Source of the DNA: a bacterium
GTDB taxonomy: Bacteria > Bacillota > Clostridia > Lachnospirales > Lachnospiraceae
Direction of reading: 5' to 3'
NCBI GenBank assembly: GCA_004562765.1
Contig: SFRL01000053.1
Coordinates: 1 to 20,605 of the forward strand
DNA length: 20,605 nt
Part shown: in pieces, positions 1 to 7,701 of the stretch
Position numbering within the stretch: the stretch's first letter is position 1
How the letters are laid out: the number at the start of each line of letters is the position of its first letter
Notes under the pieces: model-generated
Database searches by the model: none
Told to the model about the DNA's origin: nothing
Seen by the model: only the letters and a program-made list of their open reading frames with translations
Program-made: the position numbers and the translations under genes

Positions 1-39
1 GGCGGTAAGCTACCAAAACTTAAAATATCTACAGTTTTC

Positions 40-61
40 AAGGTTCATCTGAGCCTTTTTT
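40..61 (+). terminator. Putative intrinsic terminator of a gene left of the window
   Basis: A short hairpin (AAGGTTC, loop ATCT, GAGCCTT, with one G-T pair) is followed directly by a run of T. This is the layout of a rho-independent terminator on the + strand. No gene reading into it is visible, so it would serve a gene outside the window. The stem is only 7 bp. Confidence 0.45.
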
Positions 62-111
62 CTTCGTCTCAGTTTTTCATAGGTCATTTGACACTATCAT
101 AATGATTCCTT

Positions 112-219
112 ATATTTCAAGCGCATGGATCCGAGTAATATAAAAGCAGAACAGACCTTTGTCTTTTCGACATCTTTGTCTGTTCTGCTTTGTTCTGTTG
201 TATGATGCGCTTGAAATAT
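112..219. repeat. Nested inverted repeat (15-bp outer arms, 14-bp inner arms)
   Basis: ATATTTCAAGCGCAT at 112-126 is perfectly inverted at 205-219. Inside it, AAAGCAGAACAGAC at 143-156 is perfectly inverted at 178-191. The unpaired inner segments are about 16 and 13 bases. Together they could fold as a long interrupted stem about 108 bases long. It may be the transcript end of the prd-like operon, a small palindromic mobile element, or both. No open reading frame is contained in it. Positions 1-294 hold no gene that I can see. Confidence 0.6.
138..191 (-). terminator. Probable terminator of the prd-like operon
   Basis: Read on the minus strand, the 14-bp inner stem (178-191 pairing with 143-156) ends in GCTTTTATATT, a reasonable T-rich tail. 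It lies about 100 bases past the prdB stop codon, with no gene between. The long loop makes it less typical than a compact terminator. Confidence 0.5.
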
Positions 220-294
220 GGTTGTATTTAAGCACAAGCACTGTCATTTGTAAACTTACATATCCGCATGGTTGCCATGCCAGATCTTCATGAA

Positions 295-1020
295 TTACAC
301 GTTATGCCGATATTCATAAGGCAGTACCTTTGTCTGGTTGTAGCTCGGGCAGTCGCGCACCCACTCTAAAGACTCTTTGATGATCGCCGTCTGCATCGGA
401 ATGTTGTTCGGCTCACCTGCATTGGAGCCGATCGGCACATGAGGCGCCGCGATACGCGGTGCACCCTGCTGACGTGCGATCGGAGGAAGTGCGGCGATCA
501 CAACACAGCTCATGCCTGCCTCCTCGCAGCATCTGGTAACGATCGTAGCAGAGCGGTGGCAGGTTCCGCAGCCACCGGTACACAGGACAATATCCACCCC
601 CTGCTCCTTTAGCTTTCGGGCAATCTCAGGCCCGGTCTCATTTTTGAATTTTTCCACGTTTCCGCCGCCGCCCATAAAGGTGTAGGTCTCCTTTGACAGG
701 GAGCCGATAAAACCCTCATCGACCAGTTCATGCAGACGATCGATCGGAAACATCGCGTTGACATCCTTGTTGATATCAGAATTATCAAATCCACCATGTG
801 TTACCATAAGTTCTGAAGACGGTGTATCAAATTCGATCGTACGATACGAGAAATCACCGGATGTATTGAAGGGTGTCTGACTCTTCTTATGGATACCGCC
901 TGCTGTAATAAATGCAATCTTGCATTCGCTTAACGGTTTCTTTAATTCTGTGAATACAGGAACCGGGGTTACCGGCACAAATATTTCGGACTGCATGCCC
1001 GCTACTGTTGTGAGATTCAT
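295..1020 (-). CDS. prdB: PrdB-like D-proline reductase subunit, cysteine version
   Basis: This 241-residue protein matches PrdB of D-proline reductase along its whole length. That enzyme reductively opens D-proline to 5-aminovalerate as the electron-accepting half of Stickland fermentation, in the cytoplasm. Visible landmarks are the N-terminal MNLTTVAGMQSEIFVP, the MGGGG loop at 116-120, and the catalytic segment TGGCGTCHRSA at 148-158. In the PrdB proteins I recall, the position of Cys151 is selenocysteine (GUGTCHRSA). Here it is a plain TGC codon, with Cys154 next to it, and no in-frame TGA is needed. A strong AGGAGG-type site precedes the ATG. It is the last gene of a four-gene leftward operon. 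The family call is firm; D-proline as substrate is inferred. Confidence 0.88.
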   Translation of the reverse strand: MNLTTVAGMQSEIFVPVTPVPVFTELKKPLSECKIAFITAGGIHKKSQTPFNTSGDFSYRTIEFDTPSSELMVTHGGFDNSDINKDVNAMFPIDRLHELVDEGFIGSLSKETYTFMGGGGNVEKFKNETGPEIARKLKEQGVDIVLCTGGCGTCHRSATIVTRCCEEAGMSCVVIAALPPIARQQGAPRIAAPHVPIGSNAGEPNNIPMQTAIIKESLEWVRDCPSYNQTKVLPYEYRHNV

Positions 1021-1057
1021 AAGTTTTCCTCCTTTTTTACCTTTGCAAAATATTCGA

Positions 1058-1498
1058 TCAAATAGATTCTATGGGTATGTCCCGTTTTCCTGACACGTGC
1101 ATCGGACTGAAATAAAATTCCACATTCTGTCCCTCCTTCAATGCCAGATCCGTAAATACCCATCTTCGCGGAACGGCGACAGTACCCATATGCTCCATGA
1201 TATCAGCTTTAATAGCAGTATCATTGACTTCCGTGATGGTCCCTCCGAGCAGGCAGGGCGCAAACTCCCGGTCACGGCTGATCGGACTGCCATCGTAATC
1301 ATAGGGTGTCTCATTCACCTGAAGATAGCTGAAATAAAACTGCATTTCATGCCCCGGCTCCGGAACGACCGGATCAAGGATCATCGACTTCGGGACAGTG
1401 ATCACGCCCAGTCTCCCGTGCAAATGCACCTTCACAACATCCGCTGTCACTTCTTTGACCAGCCCTCCCATCAGGACCGGATTAATCATATAATTCAT
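1058..1498 (-). CDS. Small two-repeat protein of the proline-reductase cluster (CBO2463/CBO2479-type)
   Basis: A 146-residue soluble protein made of two tandem copies of a ~56-residue domain (about 6-61 and 80-135). Each copy follows the pattern LLGG-x-hydrophobic-x-EV, then a G-x-hydrophobic-x-VP turn, and ends in FYFS. I recall this as the CBO2463/CBO2479 type found beside proline reductase genes in clostridia; its function is not known to me. It sits between prdA and prdB in the same direction. I chose the ATG at 1498 because AGGAAGTGAT lies upstream and the protein then starts just before repeat 1. The frame extends to a GTG at 1561 that overlaps the prdA stop by one base (TAGTG), so a longer coupled start is possible. 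No membrane segment or cofactor motif is seen. Confidence 0.7.
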   Translation of the reverse strand: MNYMINPVLMGGLVKEVTADVVKVHLHGRLGVITVPKSMILDPVVPEPGHEMQFYFSYLQVNETPYDYDGSPISRDREFAPCLLGGTITEVNDTAIKADIMEHMGTVAVPRRWVFTDLALKEGQNVEFYFSPMHVSGKRDIPIESI

Positions 1499-1560
1499 CA
1501 CGTTTATCACTTCCTGTCTGTTCCGCTCTGACCTGTTCTGAAGCTTTACTGTTTCCTTCA

Positions 1561-3354
1561 CTAATGCAGCGTACCGTTGTCCAGTAAAACCGTTTCAGGC
1601 AGTCCGAGCAGTTTGTTGTTTGCATTGATAACATCGTTATTCCACTTCTTCGGTGCGGGTGCGATCTCTACACCGGCCATCTTGTTTTTCAGCATCTGAA
1701 TGGCACGGGCAGCCACTTCCTTTGTCACGCAGGAGCAGCCTGCCACATTGTTCTCAAATCCGCCCTGATCCATATTTTCTTCTACCATGGCAGTCGCGTA
1801 CTCGTTTCCGACTACCAGCTGTCCCTGATAAGCACAGAAGGACACGCCCACAACCGGAATACCGCGCTTGCCTGCCTGACCGATATGCTGGATAAAATCA
1901 ATGTGATTGTTTCCAAAGCCCTCGGTCGTGATGATACATCCGTCGATATCCAGAGACTCCAACAGGGAACCAAGTCTTTCAGATACCCATAATTTCTCGT
2001 CATTGACCTGCGGAGAACCGACAAATACAACACCTACCAGATCCATCTCCGTATCTGCCGCCAGTCCTTCTACGAGGGGCTCACGGATATAATGGCGGGT
2101 CATCTCTTTCGTTGCAGGTCCGATGCAGGTCAGCGCATGGATGGAACCGTCACGCACCTGATTGGGTGTCAGAATGATCGGAACATTTCCGCAATCTACG
2201 TTTTTCTGTCCACCCAGAATACCACAGGGTTCTGTCGGGCAGATCACATTGTCATGCATTGCGCCCTGGCCCATGATCTCCTTGACGAGTACGACACGGG
2301 GATTTCCGGGTCTGCGCACATCCTCGCAGATCTCCTCCCGAACGATCTCACCGTCGTACTTTTTCAACTCATTTCTGACTGCCTGGATCACATAATCCTG
2401 ACATTTATGTGCTGCAAAGGGACCGGGTCTGGTCATACCGGACAGTCTCTGGATAACCACATTACAACGGATAATGATATCGTTCTCATCGGCACAGCCC
2501 GGATGTCCGAAATACATCTTCTCATCCAGATACCCTTCCGAGGAACCGAACTCGTGGATCTGTACCCCGTCCTCATCCACACCGGTCAGCATGAATACAA
2601 CACCGTCCGCAACTTTGGTCACGCCGCTTCCAAGCTCACCCTCCACCTTCGTGGCGATCGGGCACACATCCATGATCGTCTCGGTATAAACATGACGTTC
2701 GTTTGGCTTAATGACAGACAACTCCATGCTCTTGCAGAGCGGATCTTCCAAAATTGCCTTTTCCACAATCCCGCCATCAATCGTGATCTTTCCGTCTTTG
2801 ATAGAAGTCTCGGTTCCGATCTCCGCATCTGTGATCTTAATATGTTTTTTGGTCAGTGTGCGGATAACTTTTTTCTCCTTCTTTTCCTCCTTGGGAGATT
2901 CTGCCGGTGCGGCTGCGGGCGCAGCAGCCACGGGAACTCCTGCAAATGCCGGAATATCCAGACTCAGGTGCTCCAGATTTTCTACTCTTCCAATCTCAAT
3001 ATGTATCATGCCGTTTCCTCCTGTACTTGTTTGTATTGCCGACGCGGGCACTTCTGCCGCCGGCTCACTCAGCGCTTCTTTCGCGGGTGTTTCTTCTGTC
3101 TCATTGATCTTGTCGAGCACATCCCTCGTGATCGGCGTCAGTGCTTCCACATCTGTGAGCAGCGTCGAACCGAGCACCTGCTCGATACGCAGTCCGTCCG
3201 GACTTAGGGTAAGAAGTCCTGCCTCCTCCATGTCGTCAAAGAGTGACGGGTCTTCCAGATCTGCAGCGCTGATCACCAGTCCTTTTTGTCTGCGGCAGCA
3301 AAATATCGCCGGATCTTTCAAATGTTTCTGTAAAGTCTCGTTTGTGATTGACAT
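1561..3354 (-). CDS. prdA: PrdA-like proline reductase proprotein (pyruvoyl-type)
   Basis: This 597-residue protein resembles the PrdA proprotein. In the studied enzyme, PrdA cleaves itself ahead of a cysteine to give a ~45 kDa piece and a ~23 kDa piece carrying a pyruvoyl cofactor that binds the substrate. Here HALTCIGPATKE contains Thr409-Cys410, a good candidate cleavage site; it leaves a 188-residue C-terminal fragment, close to the expected size. An Ala/Pro/Glu-rich linker at about 140-162 separates an N-terminal part from the core. The conserved core holds many cysteines (for example CPTEPCGIL at 372-380 and GCSC at 539-542). AGGAGG precedes the ATG, and prdC ends 35 bases upstream. The assignment is by family resemblance; processing is inferred. 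Confidence 0.87.
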   Translation of the reverse strand: MSITNETLQKHLKDPAIFCCRRQKGLVISAADLEDPSLFDDMEEAGLLTLSPDGLRIEQVLGSTLLTDVEALTPITRDVLDKINETEETPAKEALSEPAAEVPASAIQTSTGGNGMIHIEIGRVENLEHLSLDIPAFAGVPVAAAPAAAPAESPKEEKKEKKVIRTLTKKHIKITDAEIGTETSIKDGKITIDGGIVEKAILEDPLCKSMELSVIKPNERHVYTETIMDVCPIATKVEGELGSGVTKVADGVVFMLTGVDEDGVQIHEFGSSEGYLDEKMYFGHPGCADENDIIIRCNVVIQRLSGMTRPGPFAAHKCQDYVIQAVRNELKKYDGEIVREEICEDVRRPGNPRVVLVKEIMGQGAMHDNVICPTEPCGILGGQKNVDCGNVPIILTPNQVRDGSIHALTCIGPATKEMTRHYIREPLVEGLAADTEMDLVGVVFVGSPQVNDEKLWVSERLGSLLESLDIDGCIITTEGFGNNHIDFIQHIGQAGKRGIPVVGVSFCAYQGQLVVGNEYATAMVEENMDQGGFENNVAGCSCVTKEVAARAIQMLKNKMAGVEIAPAPKKWNNDVINANNKLLGLPETVLLDNGTLH

Positions 3355-3389
3355 ATATCTGTTTCCTCCTATACTTCATAATATTTTCT

Positions 3390-4688
3390 TTATTTTTTGA
3401 TCCTGCGGACCAGTTTTTCATTGACTGCACGCAACGCACCATCCGTACAGTGGTAAACGGGCAGCCCAAGCTGTGGTGCACAGGACATGACCGTGTTGGA
3501 ACAATCGGTACAGTTGCTGATCAGCACTGCCTGTGCGCCTGCTTTTTTCAGTGCCAGAATCTTCTGCACCTGACCGGGACATCTGCCCGGATTTTCACAT
3601 TTCAGGTTGTTTTTCACCGGATGCGCCTGCTTGCAGTACTCCACACCGGCAACCTTTGAACCCATGCTCTCTGCGATCTGCTCCAGCCGCTCCTTATCAG
3701 CGCCACAGGCACAGACGAGAAGTCCGATTTTTTCCGGTCCTTTCGGAAAACATTCGGCAGCGATCAGGCCTCCGGTGGTCTTGACAACAGGTGCATCAAG
3801 GCTTGTGCGCTTTCCGGTAAAAGGACCTCCCATGATCAGCTCACCATAGCTGTCTGCCAGACCACCTGCACGCTCAAACATCTCTCCCACGGAAATACCG
3901 ATCGGAACATCTTCGAAAATCTGTATCAGATTTTCGTTGCCCTTCAACTTTCCCGCAACTGTCATATTTTTATCGATCAGCGGTTTTTTCAGATCAACTG
4001 CCTCCTGAATCCGGCAAGTTGTCTCCGCATTGATCACGATCGCATGTGCCTCTGAAGGAAGGCTCTCAACTCCAAGCAGCACACCCAGCGACTCCCGGAT
4101 GATCGCCCGTTCCTCTCCCATCGGATAGAGGTTGGGCAGCTTCACGATCCTGATCCGATCATCTGTGAGCGCCCCCTGCAGACCTTCGATCGCTTTTGTG
4201 TGGATTTCCTTGATCGCGATGATGCCCTTCTCCACTTTCACGATTTCCATTGCAATCTGCAGTCCGCGGATCAGCTGCATGGGATCTTTTTCGATCGCGG
4301 CGATGTTATGTCCGAGGATTGGTTCGCATTCCGCCGCATTGACGATCACCACGCCATCCGGCGGAAGCGGATTTTGCAGTTTTGCATAGGTCGGAAAACC
4401 TGCGCCACCCAGTCCGACAATTCCCGCCTCCTCAATCAATGCCAGCGGTGTCTGCTGCTTCAGCGGCTCATACTCTTTTGTCTGTATCTCATCCGCCTCT
4501 ATGATGATCTCCGTTTCACTGATCTTTGAAACAACACCGGAAACGCTGGAATAAATGTTAGCACCCAGACTGTTTTCACTTTTGGATGCAAGAAGCTGCC
4601 CACGAACAACCTTGTCACCTTCGACAATTGTTGGGGCAGCTGCCACTCCGATATGCTGCTTCAAAGGAAAACGATAAACTTTTTTCAC
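3390..4688 (-). CDS. prdC: PrdC-like electron-transfer protein (RnfC family)
   Basis: A 432-residue protein of the RnfC/NuoF-like fold. It has an N-terminal biotinyl-like part (HIGVAAAPTIVEGDKV, ~12-27), the nucleotide/flavin-binding signature GIVGLGGAGFPT at 89-100, NAAECEP at 117-123, and a cysteine-rich C-terminal third (CAC at 326-328, C352, C364, C370, NCTDC at 392-396). PrdC is thought to pass electrons from the NADH pool to the proline reductase. In some Stickland clostridia PrdC is a selenoprotein; this gene reads through with ordinary codons and no in-frame TGA. It starts with GTG behind GAGGAG, and it is the first gene of the operon, directly behind a good promoter. Confidence 0.85.
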   Translation of the reverse strand: MKKVYRFPLKQHIGVAAAPTIVEGDKVVRGQLLASKSENSLGANIYSSVSGVVSKISETEIIIEADEIQTKEYEPLKQQTPLALIEEAGIVGLGGAGFPTYAKLQNPLPPDGVVIVNAAECEPILGHNIAAIEKDPMQLIRGLQIAMEIVKVEKGIIAIKEIHTKAIEGLQGALTDDRIRIVKLPNLYPMGEERAIIRESLGVLLGVESLPSEAHAIVINAETTCRIQEAVDLKKPLIDKNMTVAGKLKGNENLIQIFEDVPIGISVGEMFERAGGLADSYGELIMGGPFTGKRTSLDAPVVKTTGGLIAAECFPKGPEKIGLLVCACGADKERLEQIAESMGSKVAGVEYCKQAHPVKNNLKCENPGRCPGQVQKILALKKAGAQAVLISNCTDCSNTVMSCAPQLGLPVYHCTDGALRAVNEKLVRRIKK

Positions 4689-4720
4689 GCTCTCACTCCT
4701 CTGCTCTAAATTTGATTCTG

Positions 4721-4749
4721 ATTATAGCCACACCCGGCTGATAAGTAAA
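4721..4749 (-). promoter_or_regulatory. Promoter of the prd-like operon
   Basis: On the minus strand, TTTACT (4744-4749) and a perfect TATAAT (4721-4726) are separated by 17 bases, about 30 bases ahead of the prdC GTG. The divergent lysR promoter lies 50 bases further upstream, so one regulator could act on both. Confidence 0.7.
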
Positions 4750-4763
4750 ACGACGTTTTTGAT

Positions 4764-4790
4764 TGTCTGTCATCAAAGTTTGTCATGTCT
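4764..4790. promoter_or_regulatory. Candidate LysR operator between the divergent promoters
   Basis: Between the two promoters, TGTCAT occurs twice as a direct repeat (4768-4773 and 4781-4786, 13 bp apart), around the palindrome CAAAGTTTG (4774-4782). The location, just upstream of the prd-operon -35 box, fits a LysR-type activator site. The exact half-sites are a guess. Confidence 0.35.
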
Positions 4791-4800
4791 GAAAAAATGG

Positions 4801-4829
4801 TTGACAGCAAAAATAAGAGTAGCTATACT
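4801..4829 (+). promoter_or_regulatory. Strong sigma-A-type promoter of the lysR gene
   Basis: TTGACA (4801-4806), a 17-base spacer and TATACT (4824-4829) form a near-consensus promoter. It places transcription start near 4836, which rules out the upstream in-frame ATG at 4785 as the true lysR start. Confidence 0.75.
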
Positions 4830-4845
4830 ATTTCTAGAAAAAACG

Positions 4846-4882
4846 AAGACGTTAAAGCGGTTGCTTTGACGTCTTTTTTATT
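4846..4882 (+). terminator. Terminator-like hairpin in the lysR leader (possible attenuator)
   Basis: AAGACGTTAAAGC (4846-4858) pairs with GCTTTGACGTCTT (4863-4875) across a GGTT loop with a single G-U pair, and is followed by a long T tract. It lies ~10 bases after the predicted transcription start and ~50 bases before the lysR ATG. It should stop most transcripts unless it is controlled. Confidence 0.7.
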
Positions 4883-4925
4883 TTTTTTTATTTTTTGCAT
4901 GATTTCGTTTTTAAGGGGAGTATGT

Positions 4926-5801
4926 ATGGATATTAAGAAATGTTCACTCTTTGCGGATGTCGCGGAGACAGAAAATTTTACCAAAAGCGGAGAACGTCTT
5001 GGCTATACCCAGTCCGGTGTCAGCCATATTTTGAAATCTCTGGAGGACGAGGTTGGTTTTCCATTATTTATTCGAAATAAACAGGGTGTCAAACTGACTG
5101 CCAATGCCAGACAGATCCTGCCTGCTGTCCGCTCACTTCTCGCAAACCATGAGAATCTGGAACAGATCATCAGTGAGATCAACGGTCTGGAGACCGGTTC
5201 GCTCACGATCGCTACCTTTTCCAGCATTTCGATCCACTGGCTTCCGAAGATCATCCATCACTTTCAGGAGATCTACCCCAACATCAATATCCAGCTGATG
5301 GAGGGCGGAACCGATGATATTGTAAAATGGGTAGAAAATGACATGGCGGATTTCGGATTTATGAGTGCGCGGAATCTGCACCTGTTAGAGTTTATTCCGC
5401 TCTGTGAAGATCCGCTGATGGCAGTACTGCCCAAAGATGCGCCCATTCCGGAATCCGGCGCATACCCCATCAGCGATTTTGAAGGTCAAAACTTCATCAT
5501 TTCCGCAATGGGCACGGATTACGATATTCATTACGCGCTGGACAATTCCACCGTACAGCCGAACATCCAGTTTTCTTCCACCGATGACCATGCCATCATT
5601 TCCATGATCGCAAATAAGCTCGGGATCAGTATTCTTCCCAAGCTTATCATTCGCAATTTTGAGGATCAGATCGCGTCCTATCCGCTTGATCCCTACTATT
5701 ATCGGACACTCGGCATCGCTGTGAAAGCAAAGGATAACATGTCCCCGGCAGCCATGAAGTTCCTAAATCTCACAAAAGAAATGATCCCGGAACTGATGTA
5801 A
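4926..5801 (+). CDS. LysR-family transcriptional regulator, divergent from the prd-like operon
   Basis: A 291-residue LysR-type regulator. The N-terminal winged helix-turn-helix spans about residues 3-62 (SGVSHILKSLEDEVGFPLFIR), and a periplasmic-binding-like effector domain spans about 88-290. I chose the ATG at 4926 because AAGGGGAG lies 5 bases upstream and the protein then begins with the family's usual DIKKCSLFADVAE-type start. The frame continues upstream to 4785 but would cross the promoter. It is transcribed away from prdC and probably controls that operon, responding to an amino acid or related compound. This differs from the sigma-54-dependent PrdR known for other proline reductase clusters. 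The ligand cannot be read from the sequence. Confidence 0.9.
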   Translation: MDIKKCSLFADVAETENFTKSGERLGYTQSGVSHILKSLEDEVGFPLFIRNKQGVKLTANARQILPAVRSLLANHENLEQIISEINGLETGSLTIATFSSISIHWLPKIIHHFQEIYPNINIQLMEGGTDDIVKWVENDMADFGFMSARNLHLLEFIPLCEDPLMAVLPKDAPIPESGAYPISDFEGQNFIISAMGTDYDIHYALDNSTVQPNIQFSSTDDHAIISMIANKLGISILPKLIIRNFEDQIASYPLDPYYYRTLGIAVKAKDNMSPAAMKFLNLTKEMIPELM

Positions 5802-5810
5802 ACGTATCAC

Positions 5811-5849
5811 GCCCAGATCAGCTTCCGATCCGTTACGCCTGGCTTTTTT
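5811..5849 (+). terminator. Weak candidate terminator of lysR
   Basis: GCCCAG (5811-5816) can pair with CTGGC (5839-5843) with one bulge, followed by a T run. It overlaps the last codons of the convergent antiporter gene. The long interrupted loop makes this a weak call. Confidence 0.3.
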
Positions 5850-7065
5850 GCGGTCTTTGAATCTCGCCCGCCAGCTCAAATCCTTTCTTTGCGGCGATCA
5901 CCGCAATAAATTCATTGATCACAGCAGCCGCCGCAATGGTACCTTGTACGATCTGCACGAGCTGCGGCGCAGAAGAAAGTGTTGCACAGATGATACCTGT
6001 AAACACAAGCGACACACCGGAATGAGGCAGCAGTGTCAGTCCGAGATATTTTTGTACCGTATCAGGCATATGCATGATCTTTGCTCCGGTCATTGCACCA
6101 AAATATTTTCCGAACGCCCGTGCCAGAATGTAGACAAACGTATATAAGCCTGCGCCCAGGATCAGATGGTAGTCCAGCGGTGCTCCGAGATCGACGATCG
6201 CTGCCAGCAGGCAGATGCCAAGGATCGGTGAAAAATATCCTGAGACCTCACCCAGCCGTTCCGTAGTGATGATATTGGAAAATACGGCCGCGAAAGAAAC
6301 ACCCATGAGCATATAGTTCAATGTGATCCCTGAAAGCAGGAATGTATTGATCGACCAGCCGATCAACATCGTCACCGTGATCCCGGAAAGCAGCACCGCT
6401 AACGTTGGTGCTTTTTTTTCGCATTTTTTTAATAACAGACCGGTAGGAAATCCGACCACAGCGCCGATGATTATGGGCAAAAAGATCATCACGGGAATCA
6501 TGTACAGCGGGACTGCGCCACCCGATACTTTCCGTGCCACCAGTGAGTTAACCGTAAAGAATACCGCGATTCCGACCACATCATCCAGCACCGTCATCGG
6601 CAGGAGCGTGTCAGTCACGGGTCCTTTCGCATGAAATTCATTCACAATGGATAATGCGGGCGCAGGCGCTGTTGCAAGCGCGATTCCGCCAAACACAAAT
6701 GCAAGATAGACCGGAACATCCAAAAAGGCGAAGATCAGTCCGAATGCCAGACTGACCACCGCAAATGTCCCCAGAGACTGCGTCAATGTAGTAACCACCA
6801 GGGCTTTTCCGTAGCTTTTCAGTTTTTTCCAGATCAGTTCCGTTCCCAGCATGACACCGAACGCGCATTGCATCCACATGATGATGGTTTTGTACCAGCC
6901 GGTGTCCAAGACTGCCTGCGGCATCAGCCCCAGCGCATGCGGTCCCAGCAGCATCCCGACGATCAGCCATCCGAGGATCGCAGGCATTTTTATTTTTGCC
7001 ATCAATTTTCCTGCTGCAAAAGCGATCACCAGCGTGATGATCCAACGTAATAAATATCCGATCAT
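5833..7065 (-). CDS. CPA2-family cation:proton antiporter
   Basis: A 410-residue integral membrane protein with about 12 hydrophobic helices, of the Na+/H+ exchanger family (monovalent cation/proton antiporter, CPA2 type). The family signature ATAPAPALS (131-139), followed by LDDVVG with Asp161-Asp162, marks the ion-binding helix; a DD pair is typical of CPA2 members. GLTLLPHSGVSLVF lies near the C-terminus. No TrkA-N or other cytoplasmic regulatory domain follows. The ATG at 7065 starts one base after the tetR stop codon, with AAGGAGAG inside the tetR end, so the two are translationally coupled. The ion (Na+, K+ or another solute) cannot be told from the sequence. It may export a compound sensed by the TetR protein. 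Confidence 0.87.
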   Translation of the reverse strand: MIGYLLRWIITLVIAFAAGKLMAKIKMPAILGWLIVGMLLGPHALGLMPQAVLDTGWYKTIIMWMQCAFGVMLGTELIWKKLKSYGKALVVTTLTQSLGTFAVVSLAFGLIFAFLDVPVYLAFVFGGIALATAPAPALSIVNEFHAKGPVTDTLLPMTVLDDVVGIAVFFTVNSLVARKVSGGAVPLYMIPVMIFLPIIIGAVVGFPTGLLLKKCEKKAPTLAVLLSGITVTMLIGWSINTFLLSGITLNYMLMGVSFAAVFSNIITTERLGEVSGYFSPILGICLLAAIVDLGAPLDYHLILGAGLYTFVYILARAFGKYFGAMTGAKIMHMPDTVQKYLGLTLLPHSGVSLVFTGIICATLSSAPQLVQIVQGTIAAAAVINEFIAVIAAKKGFELAGEIQRPQKSQA

Positions 7066-7066
7066 T

Positions 7067-7672
7067 TTATTTCTCTCCTTTCGCGATTCCGTAAAGCATA
7101 AAATCAAACAGCTTCGGAATGATCGTTTCATGCATTTTTACCTTTTCTTTCAAAACGACATTTTGAAAGGCCGGGCTGCTGAAATACCCGTTCAGCATCG
7201 TCTGCATCAGATGAAAATACGACAACGCATCTTCCATCGTGATTCCTTCACATAAGGTGAGCATATCCAGAGTCTGCTTACAGATACGCTCATTTAATCC
7301 GTTAAATTCTTCCAATGCGTCCTGTATTTCATCCGATAAATGAGGGGGCGGATTTAACAAGACTTCAAAAAATATGTGCGCTTCATACGGAAACTGATGA
7401 AAAAAGTCCATGCGGACAGACATATACCGGTTAAAATCCGTTGTACCATCATGTTCATTTACATATGTGATCAATTCTTCGCAGCTGCGTTTAAAGCAGG
7501 TCAGATAAAGCTCATCTTTACCGGCAAAGTTGTGATATACCAAGCCTTTATTGATACCGGTCTTACAGATATTATTGACGGTGCCGCCTGCATATCCGTT
7601 TGCTCCGAACTCAGCCATTGCTGCTTCCACGATCTTCGCAACAGTGATCTCCGTCTTCTCGCTCTTCTTCAT
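7067..7672 (-). CDS. TetR-family transcriptional regulator
   Basis: A 201-residue TetR-type repressor. The N-terminal helix-turn-helix covers about residues 8-54 (TVNNICKTGINKGLVYHNFAGKDEL, read in two parts), and the rest is a helical ligand-binding domain of usual length. It is the first gene of a two-gene unit with the antiporter, and its promoter carries two matching inverted operators. It very likely represses its own operon and is released by an unknown inducer. Confidence 0.9.
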   Translation of the reverse strand: MKKSEKTEITVAKIVEAAMAEFGANGYAGGTVNNICKTGINKGLVYHNFAGKDELYLTCFKRSCEELITYVNEHDGTTDFNRYMSVRMDFFHQFPYEAHIFFEVLLNPPPHLSDEIQDALEEFNGLNERICKQTLDMLTLCEGITMEDALSYFHLMQTMLNGYFSSPAFQNVVLKEKVKMHETIIPKLFDFMLYGIAKGEK

Positions 7673-7701
7673 TCCAGATTTTATCTCCCAATATAATAAT
7701 A

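Noticed and set aside
1..294. Riboswitch or small gene left of prdB
   Set aside because: No open frame with a start signal and no known riboswitch core could be recognized; the visible structure is a terminator and nested inverted repeats.
2092..3207. Long open frame of 371 codons on the + strand opposite prdA
   Set aside because: It is the antisense shadow of a well-matched prdA gene, with a composition full of Cys/His/Arg and no recognizable family or ribosome site.
4785..4925. N-terminal extension of the LysR protein from the ATG at 4785
   Set aside because: It would span the promoter and the terminator hairpin, encodes a T-tract-derived FLFFFIF stretch, and the internal ATG at 4926 has a good ribosome site.
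7066..7131. N-terminal extension of the antiporter from 7131
   Set aside because: It overlaps the end of tetR in another frame; the ATG at 7065 has AAGGAGAG and begins just before the first helix.
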